Positions 26,401 to 39,743 are shown, counted from the first letter of the stretch. The stretch is DNA of 64,000 bases from Oxyruncus cristatus (GCA_013399855.1 VXAY01004334.1:637707-701706); one strand, 5' to 3'. Made by a program: numbers and translations. Notes: generated by a model not told the origin, from the letters alone.

Positions 26401-29293
26401 GTTTTGAGTGTTGAACTCCCAAAAGCTGTTATTGAGCTTTACACTGTGATTTCTAATTTTTTCTGTCATTCTGATTTAGACCAGGGCCAAGCTGATGATC
26501 ACAAAATCATTGGACAAGTCAGATGTGGGAACTATGATGACATGACTTTGTCCTCAACCATAGTGACGGAGAAAGCATGACCTTTAATTCTCTGTTATGT
26601 CATCCTTGTCATTAAATATACAAAGGGTGAAATCTTTGCCCTACTGAAGGTTATGGCACTTGCGCTATTAACATCAATGAAGTCACAACTTTACAAGTTG
26701 TGTATTATAGAGAAAAAGCAGAAGATTTAGATTCAGGTTATTCTCATGAAATTGTTTTTGCTTCTTTTGAATGCAAGTGTGATTTCATTTTGCAGTTTTT
26801 GTGACCTCTTAAAAATAATCACGCAGTCTTTCTTTGTCTTATATGAACATGGCCTTGCCATTTTGTCTTGTTAGTTGTTACAAGTACATTAGCAGGATAA
26901 AGAGCAAGAAAGCAGAAATAAAATACATTATGGATTCATTTTATCTTACTAGTGGGTGGCCTCCTGTCCCCCAGCCCAAATATGCACACTTCTTACCATG
27001 GCAGATATTTCCTTGAATAGTTCTTTGAGTCATGTTTGATTCTAATGTAATGCAGAAGTGAATGGAAGCAGAAAAATCAGCAGACACTGAACTAACAGTC
27101 AAATAGCTGAGAAGCGAGTGGAAATTTTCAGTTAAGGAATGTATCCAGTACGAAGACTCAAGGAATTCTTTATTCTTAAATTAGTGGGTTGTGAAATATA
27201 TTCCTACACTTGCAGATTCCAACTGTGGAATATATTCCAACTATTTGCAAAAAAATGCTTCTCCTCCTAGTTACCAAGTGTAACTCCTGGTAATTAGGAT
27301 TTGAGAGAACTTTGGCAACGTCATTAGCTTAGTTAACCTGTAACCAGTGTCAGGACTGAGCTGGCGTTTGAAATTGCTCAGGGTTGTTGTGACTGAAAAC
27401 AACATATCCAAATAGGATACAGGTTAAAGCTTATCCTAGTCTTCCGAAACATCTACCGTTTTACAAAATTGTCTATATGGAATAAGACTCCAAGATTTTC
27501 CATTTCCTATTGACAGAATTCTTCTACAATAAAGATACAACAGATTATTTGTATTCTGTCTGTATTGTCACACAAAAGATACTCTAGGAAGAAAGGTGAT
27601 TTTTTTTGTGGCCTTACCCAGATTGCAGTGCAATTCCTGGTCTCCCTTTCTAATGCTTGCACTCCAGTCTGCTGTCAGAAAGGGAGTGAGATGGCAAGGC
27701 TGAAAGGTGATCTCTTGTGCTGTTTCATTGATGGCCGGCCAGCAGCACTGACTGACTTAATGCAAATGAGAGGTAGTTTTTCTCAGAGATCCAGTTTGAG
27801 GTAGTAGTGTGTAATTCTTGATGGTAACCTAGTTTTAAAATTAATTTTGAATTTATCTTTTGATGTCCTTTTAACCTTTTGGTTTCTTTTGCTGTTAGGT
27901 ATAAAGCATAGATATGCAGAAATTGCTTTTAATAGAAATGCTTGTCACCAACAATCTTTTTTTTTTAATCACATTTTTTTAAAATCTTTGGCTTTGATTA
28001 TGGTAGTATTGAATCCCAGATTGAAACCAGCTAATGGATTTTGCAGAGAAAAGGCATAGTTACTATGGCTACACAGCACCCTGAAAGCTTAAAAGGACAA
28101 AGGATAAATGAATACGGACCTGGCTGCTCAGCCATTTCTAGACTAGATTCTAATAATTTAAAGGCTTTCTAGCCTTTTAGACACTGTCAGAAAAAGCAGG
28201 ATGTTAGTCCTTTAAGAATTTGTGTTTTATTTTTAGATTAAATCATTACTTTTGAAGTAACATATTTGAAAAATATTTTTCAAAAAATGCTCTGCTTGTG
28301 ATCAATTGATTTCACATGTATCTATTGGCTGTAATGAAATTGACTATTACTGGTTATTTCATCACTGATGTTTTTCCTATGGCATTTCAGAATGAGCCCA
28401 AATCTAATCCTCCTACAGACAGGTAAACACAGAGTAAGTGTGGTTTGATGAAAACTTGCAGTAATATAATTTTTATAGCTTTCACTGTAATTTTGACTAA
28501 ATGTTTTTGCCTTTGATTTTCTTACAAACCAACCTACACATTTAAGAGAAACATTTTGTATATAGTAAAGAATAATAGAACACATCCATGGTTAGGTTTA
28601 TACAATTAAGAATTGACTTACCAGTTTTTAGCATCACCGTGGTGACTGATGGCAGAAGTGCTACCACCTGTCTTTGCCTGCGAAATAAAATGCATTAGAA
28701 AACATAAACATGTCGCTCATCAATCAAGGGTATACTTTAATGACCTATTAAAAATAATACAGAAGAAAGGTTTTTAGAGTGTAATGATAAAAAAATCTAT
28801 TGTTCTGCCAAGTGATAATTATAAGGACTGTACTTTGGCTGATGGGTAGTAGAAAACCATTGGGAATGTAGGAGTTGAGCTTACAGGTGCTTTTGTAAAG
28901 AGATATTTAATGTGCTCTTATTTGCAGGCAACAGGGCTCTTGTGTTTGTATTCTGGATTTCTCTCTCCAGCAACATTTGCATATATTCATAAAGTGTACT
29001 GGACTTCATGCATATGCAGCAGACCAGCTGAGTTGTCCTCCTGTTGTAGATCTGTCCTGTGCTTCGTAGAAATGCCACATTTGCTACTTAGAACATAGTG
29101 TCATTTATGTCTGAGACACGCAAAGAAGCCTTTCTAACTAAAAACATCAAAGTTATTGTACAAAGTTTCCCTAGAGAGACCAGCAATCTAGACCAGTCTG
29201 TAAAGCCTGTTTGGGCCAAATTTCAAGGTGAGCAAAAGAGAATGTCTGGGAAAACTCAAGAATAACCCAAGGAAATGTATAGGTGAAAGGAAG
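23451..29293. other. Unique AT-rich sequence, no gene seen
   Basis: No exon, RNA gene or recognised repeat is supported. One patch at about 27600-27800 stands out as higher in GC and holds an exact octamer (atgcaaat) at 27762-27769. It may be a conserved regulatory element, but only alignment to other birds could show that. Confidence 0.5.
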
Positions 29294-29842
29294 TTTTGTG
29301 GATTAAGCCCAGCCACCAACTAAGTAGCAGTCTGCCACTCTCCCACTCCCTGCCTCTACCCTCCAGTGGGAAGGAGAATCAGGTAAAGCTCACGGGTTAG
29401 GAGCAGTTTAATAATTGAAACAAAGTAAAATATATTAGTAATAGAAATAATAATAACAACAGCAACAACAATAATAATAGTAATGAGAGAGAGGAACGAG
29501 TCTGCGATTCTATGAATAAAACCCAAGTGAAATAAGTCTTACACAATACAGTTGCTTGCCACATGCCCATCCTGTCCCAAAGCCCCAGTTTATAAACTGG
29601 GCATGACATTCTATGGTATGGAATATCCCTCTGGTCAATTGTACATCCTCCCTCACAGCTTCCTTTGCACCTCCTCACTGGCAGAGCATGGGAAACATGA
29701 AATGTCCTTGATTTAATGTAACCACTACTAAGCAACAACTAAAACATCGGTGTTACTGACATTACTCTCATATTGAATCCAAAACACAGCACTATGCCAG
29801 TTACTAAGAAGAATATTAACTATCCCAGCCAAAACCAGGACG
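29294..29842 (-). mobile_element. Avian endogenous retrovirus solo LTR
   Basis: Both ends match a common avian LTR. The right edge complements to ctggttttggctgggata, and the left edge reads gtggattaagcccagccacc. The LTR is read on the - strand because a TATA-like sequence (gtttataaac, about 29589-29598) precedes a tggggc context in that direction. An internal AAT/AAC simple repeat lies at 29437-29482. No gag, pol or env sequence adjoins either end, so this is a solo LTR left by recombination. The outermost bases have decayed from the usual TG...CA. The five bases flanking each side do not form a clear target duplication. The class is probably ERVL-like, from recall only. Confidence 0.85.
29437..29482. 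repeat. AAT/AAC-type trinucleotide repeat in LTR
   Basis: A run of aat and aac units (aataataataacaacagc and similar) lies inside the solo LTR. On the - strand it gives a polyleucine open frame that is not a real gene. Confidence 0.85.
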
Positions 29843-32251
29843 GGGGTGATGCTGGTAGAAAATGATTGTGGGAATTTAATCCTGCTGTGTATTATGGATC
29901 TGAGTTTGGTAAATTGTAGTACATAAAGTAGCTCTAAGTTACAAGCTACTGTAAACTCAAGTACGGTGATGTGGAAGTGACCCAGAAGGACTGATTACCT
30001 TTCAAATCTCCATAGAGCCTCTTCCTAGATGATTCTGGTGGTTTTGGACAGACAAATCTAAAATAAAGATATCAGACTTCAAAATTCAGTAGGCTAGTTT
30101 TCCTAAATTAAGACAATTCTTCTTTAATTTACATCTCGAAGAACACTTGTGCTGCAATTTCACAGAGAATCAGTGTGGTCAGGACTAACATGATATTTAC
30201 TGAGGGGGTGTGGGGTTTTTTATGTGCTTCCTTTAAGAGAGTTTTTTAGAAGATTTTCACTTAAAAATGTATTTCTATTGTGTCTTAAATTCTCAAGATA
30301 GAATCTCAGGTAAAATATGAGTTACTTTCATGAAATCAGTGTTATTTTTATCTTGCATGAAAATGTATTGAAAAATTTACCTCATTTATGTTTCTTTAAT
30401 CATTGTAAACATGAGGATGTAAAATCTAGATTGACTAATGATGAATTGTAGGTGATGGTATCTATCTGAAGTTGTCCCGTAGTAAGATGCCATTGTGGCC
30501 TTCCATTCCAAAACTTACTTTCCAACAAAGTGTGACCTTTTTCTTTAAAACTTGTATCATGCACAATTTGTTTTGCTCCATGTAACGTAATGATTTTGTA
30601 ATTTTAATTAAGTAAAAACTACCATCATATTGACAGGGTTTTTTTAATAACATATCTCCCACCCTGCCTTATATGAATTAATGTAATTATTTAAATGAAA
30701 TTATTAGACCAATAAAATAAAAAATAAACCTCTAAATAGAGGGACTTATTTATGGGTATTTGTTTCATTCATGTGGTGCTTTTCATTTTTTCTTGATGAA
30801 ATACTCCATTTATTTACTTGAGTACCGCAGAAAAATATGCTACTTGGAATTCAGGAGTGGATCAGTTAGAAGGGCTTTGACAGAAGACTGAGACTATGTG
30901 ATATTTGATGTTGCTATGGGAAACTGCTTTGCAAGAACATTTGCAGAGCAGATGGACCACGATAAAACAGATACAGGTATTGAATAGATATTGTTTAATG
31001 TTCTGTGCAAAAACGGGAAAACAGAAACTTAAATCTATGTAACATAGTTCTTTGATTCGCCCTCTTTTTAATGGGTATGCTGTTCGGTATGAGTAGTTCC
31101 ATAGTGAAGTTCTCCTATAAATTCTGTTTTCAACAAATCAAAGAAAATTTCAGGGTTTTCTGCTTCATCTGCTACGTTATGCAAAACCTATAATGTCCTA
31201 ACTTTATGCTGTAATCTACTGCTTTTTGGGATAGCCTCTAAAGATACATCCAAGCACACAAACACTACGGAATGAAAAATCTTTGTATTTCAGATGTTTT
31301 AATTTTGATAGCTTCACATGCTCTTGACTGTTGAGGGCTTTTCTATAACCTTATACACTAGCTTTTTTTCCTTGATTTAAAAAAAATAAAAAAGACAAGA
31401 TACATACCCTGTTTAAGAACTAGAATGTCTTCGTAATCATGTGTTTGGCACAGAAGTTTTTTCCATAGCAACATGAACACAAAAGATACCCCTGTGTCTA
31501 TATACATAAAATGTGCTTTTGTGTGAGTATGTATGTACAGAAACATGCTGTTTGTTTAACATGTATTTGCTGTTCTCCCTAGCAGTGAATAAAACAGGCA
31601 TGTGCTGTTTGCTTTGTCTTTAAGGAAATAGGTCATTAGAGAATTTGAAATGTAATTTCTAGTCATATCTTTTCAACAGCGCAGATTCTAACTTGTAAAA
31701 AGAAAAGCTTATGGAAAAATAAAAGCTTAATCTGCTCCCTTGAAGATGTGTGATTTGAACTGCTTAAAGGGTTTTTTTTCTCTCTAAGTAATATATTGAC
31801 TACAGAATAATTCTTTGAACTTTCTACAGTCTAATTGCTTCTGTTCTCATGAGTTATAAAAGTTACTCCATGGGTTGATTACTCCACATGCAGTGGAACA
31901 GTTCTTTGGGTCATGCTGTCATAAACTCATGAATGCTCACAAAAGTGTTGGTGTTTTCATTTACTATGAAATGCCATGAAATACCATTCCACTGAACTCC
32001 ATACAGCTGATTCACTTTTTCAGAGTGCGTATTATCCAATTTTTTTGAGTAGTCAGAGTAATGTTTGTTTGCTTTTTAGGTATATCTTTCCATTATGAAA
32101 CAAAATGCATTTGATATATTTATTGTTAATCTATTTTAAAAACCAAATGCGAATATCTGCCAGAAGTCCTATGTTTATGTATATTTGCTTTCCCATGGGA
32201 AACTAGGATAGTTAGAAGCAGGAATTATAGGGGAAAATTTGTCTTTTACAG
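29843..32251. other. Unique AT-rich sequence, no gene seen
   Basis: No coding region, RNA gene or repeat family is recognised. Only short homopolymer runs and chance open frames are visible. Confidence 0.55.
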
Positions 32252-32391
32252 TCACAGAATCACAGAATCATTAGTGTTGGAAGGGGCCTCTGGAGATCAC
32301 CTAGTCCAACACCCCTGCCAAGGCAGGGTCACCTAGAGCAGGTTACACAGAAACACATCCAGGTGGGTTTTGAATCTCTCCAGAGAGGGAG
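32252..32391 (-). mobile_element. Short CR1 3' end, antisense
   Basis: About 140 bases of well-preserved CR1 3' UTR in antisense: gtcacagaatcacagaatca, then ttggaaggggcctctggaga, then caccctagtccaac-type text and a final ggttttgaatctctccagag block. It is a severely 5'-truncated insertion, less diverged than its neighbour at 32686, so probably younger. Confidence 0.93.
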
Positions 32392-32685
32392 ACAATGAAC
32401 TGGATCAGAGTATCTGAATTTCTCCTGTTGCTTTTAATCAGTGATTGTAAAGTCTTGCCATTAATATCAGAGAGGCCAAAAGTCATGTTGGCATTTATTA
32501 GGCTCAGGGTTAAATGTTGCTGGCTTTCAGCTTTAACCTTTTAATGCCTTTTACACTAGCTAAAGCACAATGAGGTTGATTGTACATTTTTTTTTCCCAT
32601 GCATCGTGGAGAAGAGATTTCATGGGTGATTAATTTAACCTCTTTTCAATTTATTTTAAGGAAAGACCAGTTAAATAAAACACTT
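32392..32685. other. Spacer between two antisense CR1 copies
   Basis: About 290 bases of unique AT-rich sequence with nothing recognisable. Confidence 0.5.
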
Positions 32686-34200
32686 TGCAGAATCATAGAA
32701 TTGTTGAGATTGGAAGGGACCTTTGGGACCCCATGGTCAAAGCAGGTCACCAAGAACACGTTGCCCAGGTTTACGCCCAGTTGGGTTTTGAATATCTGCG
32801 AGGATGCAGATGTATCTTGGGCAACTCATGCCATTGGTTGACCACCCTCACAGGAAAAAAAAGCCCCCACAACATTAAGTGGGCTATCTTGTGTTTAATT
32901 TGTGCCTGTTGCATCTTTTTCTTTCTTTGCCTTTCTTACTCTGCCCCCAACCAGGTATTTGTAAGCATAGAACAGATTTCTCTGAGCCTTCTCTTCTCAA
33001 GGCCTCCATCTCTCATAGCCTCTCCTCATACAAAAGGTTCTCCAGTCCCTTAATTACGTCCATGGTCTTTTGCTGGCCTTGCTCCACTAAGTCTCTCTCT
33101 TTTACTGGGTAGCCCAGAATTGGGCCCAGTGTTCAGGATGGCTTACCAGTGCTGAGTAGAGTGGAAGGATCACTTCCTTCAATATGCTGATGATACTCTT
33201 CCTAATGCAACCCTGATAGCTGTGCACCTTCTTTGCTGTGAGGGCACGTTGCTGGCTCATGGCCAGCTTGTTGTCCCTCAGGTCCTTTTCTGCCAACATG
33301 CATGGGATTATTCCTGTCAAGTGCAGGAATTTGCATTTCCTTTTGTTGAATTTCATGAGGTTACTTTTGGCCCATTTCTCAGCCTGTCAAGGTCTCTTTG
33401 AATACCAACGCAACCCTCTGATGTATCGAATACTCTTAGTTTTGCACTATCTGTGCACTGTGTCTCACCTTGCAAGTTATTGATGAATTTCCACTGACAT
33501 TTTTGTGTTTCATCAGTTTGTCAGGGAGAAGACAATGGGAGGCTCTGAGAGAAACATTATTAAAGTCAAGATAAGCAATGTTCAGTGTTCTCTCCTTGTC
33601 CACTGGGTCAGCCTTTGGTCAGCCTTCTTTTTATGAAAGGCTATCAGGTTGGTCAGGCACGATTTCCCCTGCATATATCCATGCTCACTGTGCCCAAACA
33701 AATTCTTATCCTACTTCCATTTGGTAATGGTGTTCAGGTTTAATTTCTCCATTCCTTTCCCAGGAGTCGAGGTGAGGCTGTGACTGACTTCCTTTGAAAT
33801 AGAAATGATATTTATTCTCTTCCAGTCCTCAGAGTTTCCTCCCTCTACCCTGATCACTGTGACCTTTTTTGATCTTTCTGTGGTTGAGTGCTCTCACAAT
33901 GACATCAGCCAGCCCTCAATACATGTGGGTGCATCTCATTATGGCTTGTGGATCATTGTGTGTCCATTTTGTTTAAATGCTTCCTAACATGATCCTCCTC
34001 CATTGAGAGGAAATCTGCCTTGCTTCAGGCTTTCCACTGGTCTTGGGGACCTGAGATTGCTGAGGGATGGTTTTATCACTAACGAGTGAGATGAGAAAGG
34101 CATTCAGTGTGTTGGCTTTTCTCATATCCTTTGTGAAGACTCCATCAACAATGGGCCACCATTTTCCATAGTCTTCCTTGTGATGCAGATAACACCAGCA
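32686..34200 (-). mobile_element. CR1 LINE with RT region, antisense
   Basis: This long antisense CR1 starts with the 3' tail complement (cagaatcatagaattgttga) and runs inward through the 3' UTR, the ORF2 C-terminus and the reverse-transcriptase region. The - strand of about 33555-33605 encodes a decayed version of RT motif A (IAYLDF). The block at 33740-33960 is the complement of the CR1 text around 'gaactacaggccagtcagcc' and 'gggtgcatctca'. Stops and frameshifts are frequent. The element is incomplete and inactive. Confidence 0.88.
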
Positions 34201-34850
34201 GAAACAGTTTCTTCTTCCTTTCAGGTTCATGTGAGGTATTTACCCATGTCTGTGATCCTTGTGAAGTTGTCATTCTCCAACTGCATGCACTTCTTAATTC
34301 TGCCTGTTCCCTATGCTGTATGCATTAGTGTACAGGCTCTTTGGGGAGCTGATTTCCTAGAAAAGGTAGAATAGCTTTACCCATAATTCTGCCTGGTAGG
34401 CATTTCTCTATGTACATGCACACAGTTGTGGTGGGACCCTGGTTTTTTGCTTACAGATTTCCAGATACTCTTTGCTTGCCAACCTGGTCCTTTACTTCCT
34501 CTTTTGGTTGCTGGTCATCCTCTCCTAACCCTGTTATTCCCAGTTTGAAATTCTCATTAGTGGATTTGCCATACTGTTGGCAATAAACATTTTTCCCCAC
34601 TTCTGTGGACAACATTTCTGCTAAACAATCCTCTGTCCTCACTGAACATCCCATGATCGTGTGAAATCCAAAACCCCGTTGCCCACACCAGCTGCACAAT
34701 CAATTGTTGACATGTGGGATCTGTCAACTCCTTCTACAGCCTTCTGCCTTTCTGAAAGCATTGAGGAGAAGACTGCCTGAGCTCTCCATGCTCTTGACAC
34801 CTGTGCCCCCACACCCCCTAACATTCCCCCCCCCAATACATGAACAGCAA
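34201..34850 (-). mobile_element. Probable CR1 continuation or adjoining unknown repeat
   Basis: The text remains repeat-like and GC-richer than the surroundings, up to a C-rich stretch (acaccccctaac, then ccccccccaat) at about 34810-34838. However, it drifts from the CR1 ORF2 pattern I can recognise. It could be a diverged 5' part of the same CR1 or a separate old element next to it. No intact frame is present. Confidence 0.4.
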
Positions 34851-37800
34851 TGTACTAAATTTTAAGTGTTTTATCTATTGTGCTCTTTCGTGAGCGAATT
34901 TATGTAAAAACATTGCTGGAGAACTAATTATATGTTTTGGCTTTTTTGTTTTATTTAGCTTTATTTATTCTTTAATGTTATTCTGCCAATGCTGTGTGGG
35001 TTGGCTGGCTGCTCAAAGGCTTTTTCCACTAGTGTAGCTGATAGAGGGAAAATCATGTATGGTTTTCCTGTGTTCAGGAAAATTAAGGATTAATCTCAAA
35101 TCAATCTGAAAGTCTACAGAATGTTTAATGGATGTCAGTATCTGGTGAAGAATTTGATAAAAATTATTTAAGTCCACCTTTCAATTTCAGAATTTTTATT
35201 GTAGGGTGTATCATCTGGAAGACACCAGCATAAAAAGTTTCCCCAAATCTTGCTTCATAGCATGTTTTAAGACAATGAAATAGATGCTATTTTAACGTTA
35301 TAACTGGTTTCACATGTGTCTTGTTTCTGTTTGTTCTAGGAAATGAACCCAGGAAGTAATGTGAAGGGTCATGTGAAGCTCTGTCATAGCAGAAATTTTC
35401 TAAAAGATTGCTTTACCTGTAAGTTCTTCTTTTCTGTTGTTAAACGCTAAATTATATTGTACAGTGAGAAAAAAAAGAGTTTATTTTGGCATTTATTTTG
35501 ACTTGGACTTGCAGCTTGATTGTGAAGAAAATCTTGCCAAGTGCATTAACACCTACTATTATTAACTTTATATTTTAGGGAAGAGCAAACAAACATTTTT
35601 CCTCTTTTATTGAGGTTTTGAATCTCATGAGCGAGATTTTTATGCTGAGTTGTTATAGGTTATATATCCACTGTGATGCATGCTAAACTGCAAGAGCTTC
35701 TTTTTCAGAAATTCTTTTAAAAGCAAATGAAAGTTGAAAATCATCCGAACTCTCATGAGAGTGGGAAACTTTACCACTAAAAGTTCTTTAGCAGAGATTG
35801 CGTGTGCAGATGCCTGTTGTGACTCAGACATCTTTGGGATTCAGAGTTATGAAATTATATGATAGTGCCCTTTACAGTTGTGTCACTTGTGGCAAAGAAT
35901 TTTCTTCAAGCTACAGTGAACTCGTTTAATTTTACATACATCTCACAATAAACTCCACTTAGGAATTTAAAGTGTTATTTTCATCTCAACTCCAATTGTC
36001 TACATCAAAATATTTAAGTAAGTGAGAGAAATGAACTTGCCTTCCTAGCAATATTGCAAGAAAAAGTATTAAAAGATCCATTTTACATAAAAAACCAAAA
36101 ACATTAGTCTTGATTTTGACAGATACATATAGGTGGGGGTAGAACTGAGAACAGAAGTTCTTACTCCCCATCAAGAGGTATATTTTGAAAATATATTGAT
36201 AAACCTAAAAAGCGTATCATGAAGGAGATAGGGAGTTTGCAAGCTGGAATTTAGGCAGTATATTTTCTCCCTTTTGTATGTATTTGTCATGGTTTGACTA
36301 AACAGCAACTATATATCAAGATCTTGAAAACTTTAAGGTGGAAGGTACTAATGAAAAAGGTTTTAAAATTGATAATAGCAGTTTAATCCTTTAAAAATCA
36401 AATAATTTCAGAATTTTTCCTTATTTAGTACTCTGTTTCAAAGTAGCAGCAAAGTCTATACATGGTCAGCACAAGTAATTTAGTTTGACATAAAAACTGC
36501 AACAAAATAAAAACTTGGAAATGCTAGTCTTCCACAATTCAAGTTCTTTATGAAGTTTCAGAAAATGTCCTGATAATTATTTCTAATTTTCTTCAAAAAG
36601 TACTTCTTTGTCTCAGTATTTCTTTACTACTCTGAGGTAACTTGAGAGAATCATAAATTAGGTACAACTACAAGAAAATCTGTTAGAAATCAGTCTTAAT
36701 TCTGCACTTTGAGTTGTAAAGTAAAAACTGAACATTGTTGTCTTTCTTGTATTAATATTCACATGCGGTGCAACTTCAGCAATTGCCCTCTGTTGTCTTA
36801 AATGTATTAAAATGACTCTGATGATGAGCATTTCCTTTGGTTTTATTAAAGAATCTGGAGAGGCTATTTTAGGATAATTTAAGGAGACTTTTACAATTAG
36901 TCAAGAGAGACGAAAAACTACTGCTCTTAATAACTGGATTTGTCAGATTTTCAGTATTATTTAGCACTAGTCAGACAAGTGGATTTCCAGCATGATAATA
37001 GTAGCCTTAAAAAACCCCTACACAAACTGATAAGACCTAAGATTGAGTTAGAATTGGCTAATGTACTCCAATTTTGTCTTCTCTTTCAAGTAATTGCTCT
37101 GTTCATGTCTTTATGTCTCCCTGAGAAGTCCAATATTTTATTTGTGTGTACCTGTATATACAGAAGTGTGTGTCTGCAGGTGTGTATCAATTAGAGATTT
37201 ATATTCACTGAAGATAAGTCAACATTTGGGACAAAAGAACAGAAGTGACTTGGAAAATTCTTAGGTGATAACATGGAGAAAAGTCTTTGACAGGATGCAA
37301 ACGTGTCCAATAAAGTACATTTGCAACCTGCCAGACAACAAATGCATTATTTGGAGTCCTGCAAATATGCTGATTTCTGTCTGATTTTAATACTGTGACT
37401 GCATTTGAGGACAAAATAGCAGAAAAATCTTTTTTATTTTCTGATTTAAAATGTTTGCAACATTGTCTATTACTGTATAGTTATGGGCAGTTTTGAAGCC
37501 TAGTTAAAGAGCTGGCAATATGTAAACCTACATCCTACTGAAGACTGCAATTGATTTTATAATTCACATAGTCAGTCATTATATTCTGTAAACAGAAAAG
37601 TCAACATAGAGAGGGAAAAGGATGATATTATTACTACTACTATTATTTTTTGGGCACAAGTTGCTACAAGAGAAAGAAATCTAACATTTTTAACCATCAG
37701 ATAGTTCCAACTTATTTTTCTCAAGTATTTTTCTTAGAAATAATTCCATACTCTTAATTGTTTTATAACAGAAATGCTTTTAATCAATATATTTATTGTA

Positions 37801-37995
37801 CCTGGTAGTATTCCAAATAAATTAATCAGAGTTGTAAAACTGGCTGTCATGACTTACAGACATGTAACTATATAACTCATTGAGATTTGTAGATCATGGT
37901 CGCAATTACTTAATTATGATCAGTTTTGTAATTATTATATTTTTCTCCCAAAAGGAATTTGCATGTTTTATTTCTGTTAATGTTAGCTGGTGAAC
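34851..37995. other. Unique AT-rich sequence, no gene seen
   Basis: No coding gene, RNA gene or mobile element is recognised. A short att/act trinucleotide patch lies at about 37628-37650. The remaining open frames look like chance. Confidence 0.55.
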
Positions 37996-38190
37996 AAATC
38001 ATAGCATCATAGAATAGTTTGGGTGGGAAGGGACCTTAAAGATCATCTAGTTCCAACTCCCCTGCCATGGACAGGGACACCTTCCACTGGATTAAGATTA
38101 TCAAAGCCTCATCATTCCCCCTTATCCTATCATGAACCACTTGTGTAAAAACTCACACTCCCTCTCTTTTATAAGCTCCCTTTAAGGGCA
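37996..38190 (-). mobile_element. Short CR1 3' end, antisense
   Basis: An antisense CR1 3' fragment: aatcatagcatcatagaata, then gggtgggaagggaccttaaa, then the block around 'cccctgccatggacaggga'. The match fades near 38190, where text corresponding to 'cactccctctcttttataag' is still recognisable. It is 5'-truncated. Confidence 0.92.
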
Positions 38191-38472
38191 CAAGTAAGAA
38201 AACAGAAACACTTTTTCTACTCCCCTCTCCCCCCCGCTCCAGCTAGATTGTTCTATGTTAAGCTAGTCACTATCAAAATAATATTTCTGTCCTGTGCTTA
38301 TGAAAGATCAAACCTTAGGTATCTTAGTATGTTCTGTGTAAAATAGGTAGTAGCACAAAGCCTACTTCCATATTTTTTTAGAAGAATCAGAATTTCAAAA
38401 TATGATAGCCTTTCACTGTGACAGCAATTTAAGAGTACAATCATTATGTTTACACATTATTCTTCTTTATGA

Positions 38473-38811
38473 AAGGCATGTTTGTTGATTAGTTCACCTT
38501 TTTCTCTGAATACTTCCCTTGCTGGATCTCAGGAGAAGTTAGCTTTTTCTCCTATTCTTCTCATGCCCTCTGAAAAAAAAGATTTGAAAACTTCTCTTGA
38601 TTCCACTGACAATACAGGGTTGGGTCAATTGTTTGGAGATCCAGATGAGAGTCTAGTGCAAGTAGGGAAGAAGGTGAAATTAACCCTGTTAAAAACAAAA
38701 AACACACTACCAAAACCAGGAGTAAGAATTGAAGTGATATCTATAGAAACTGGTAAAGAATAGCAAAGATTTTTTGTTGTAGAAAATTCCAAGACCCTAA
38801 GAGCACATTAA
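38473..38811 (+). pseudogene. Unidentified coding-like block (relic or exon)
   Basis: This frame is open from 38473 to a TAG at 38761-38763, about 96 codons, and continues after it for another 15 codons (FFVVENSKTLRAH) to a TAA. Residue composition looks protein-like: hydrophilic, lysine-rich, with LFGDPDESLVQVGKKVKLTL around 38625-38690. There is no ATG at the start. Within it, 38533-38721 is bounded by an acceptor-like ctcag and a donor-like gtaaga, giving a 63-codon phase-0 segment. It could therefore be an exon, or a retrocopy or viral relic with one stop. I do not recognise the protein. The nearest repeat is the CR1 ending about 280 bases upstream. Confidence 0.4.
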
Positions 38812-39720
38812 TTTCCAAGGAGTGTCTTGCACAACTCTAATTAAGGTTTCAGTCATCTCTGAGGATTGAACCTTCCACTGGTCTCCCCACACTTGCCTTT
38901 TGTTTTTCTGAACTAAACTTAGACTTGAACTTTTATATCATGTGTTACCTGGCGTAAGTTTTCATGTCAGCTTCAGTGAATATATTCAGGGGGATACAAG
39001 TTTTAATTGTAGCATTTTTGCATACTCTAAGCATCTTCCTGATCATAAGCTTGTACAATGCTAACTTGCAGAGTAAGGAGAATAGAATTATTGGAAAGGT
39101 CTTTCATCTTTTGCTTTATTATTTATTAAGTAGATTTTTTTTTTTAATAAGGTGTCTGTTGAGGAATATAAATAGATCTATCTGAAGTGATGACACTACG
39201 AAATACAAAAGCTGTCCCAGTTGTTGCTTGATAATTTGTTTTGCTGAGGTATAATTTCATGCTTTGTTAAAATCAGACAGATATTAACTATGACTTGCTG
39301 AAGGTGAAATAAGGGGACAGGCTCTGAAAATTCTATGTTTTTAAAAATATGTTACCTAATATTCACTGAAACTACTGTCAGGAAAAAATGTCCTGTAAGT
39401 TAAATACGTTGACATAGTAAAGAGCACTGATGAAACTAAAATGAAATATTTTTTTCTTTACGGACAGTATTCAGTCACTGTTTTCTTTAGGCATAAACTT
39501 CCTAAATCTCAGGTACTGTCAGAATGCAAGTGTAGACATCAAAATGGTGCTAGTGAACATGTGCACAGCATTCATAAGCCACCAGCCTTGGCTTTATTAG
39601 CTGCTGAACATAAGGAAAACTGGAGAATTTTGTGAGCTGCCTTAGAAATTAAGAGGTTGATGGCTTCTCAGGGAATAAGCAGTGCCAAATTTGAAAAAGT
39701 GCCATTGGGAGAAAAAAAGG

Positions 39721-39743
39721 CACACACACACACAAAAAAAAAA
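39721..39743. repeat. CA microsatellite followed by A run
   Basis: Seven CA units (39721-39734) run directly into an A tract. Confidence 0.9.

Noticed and set aside
29397..29738. 113-codon - strand frame with a polyleucine run
   Set aside because: It is a reading of the AAT/AAC repeat inside the solo LTR.
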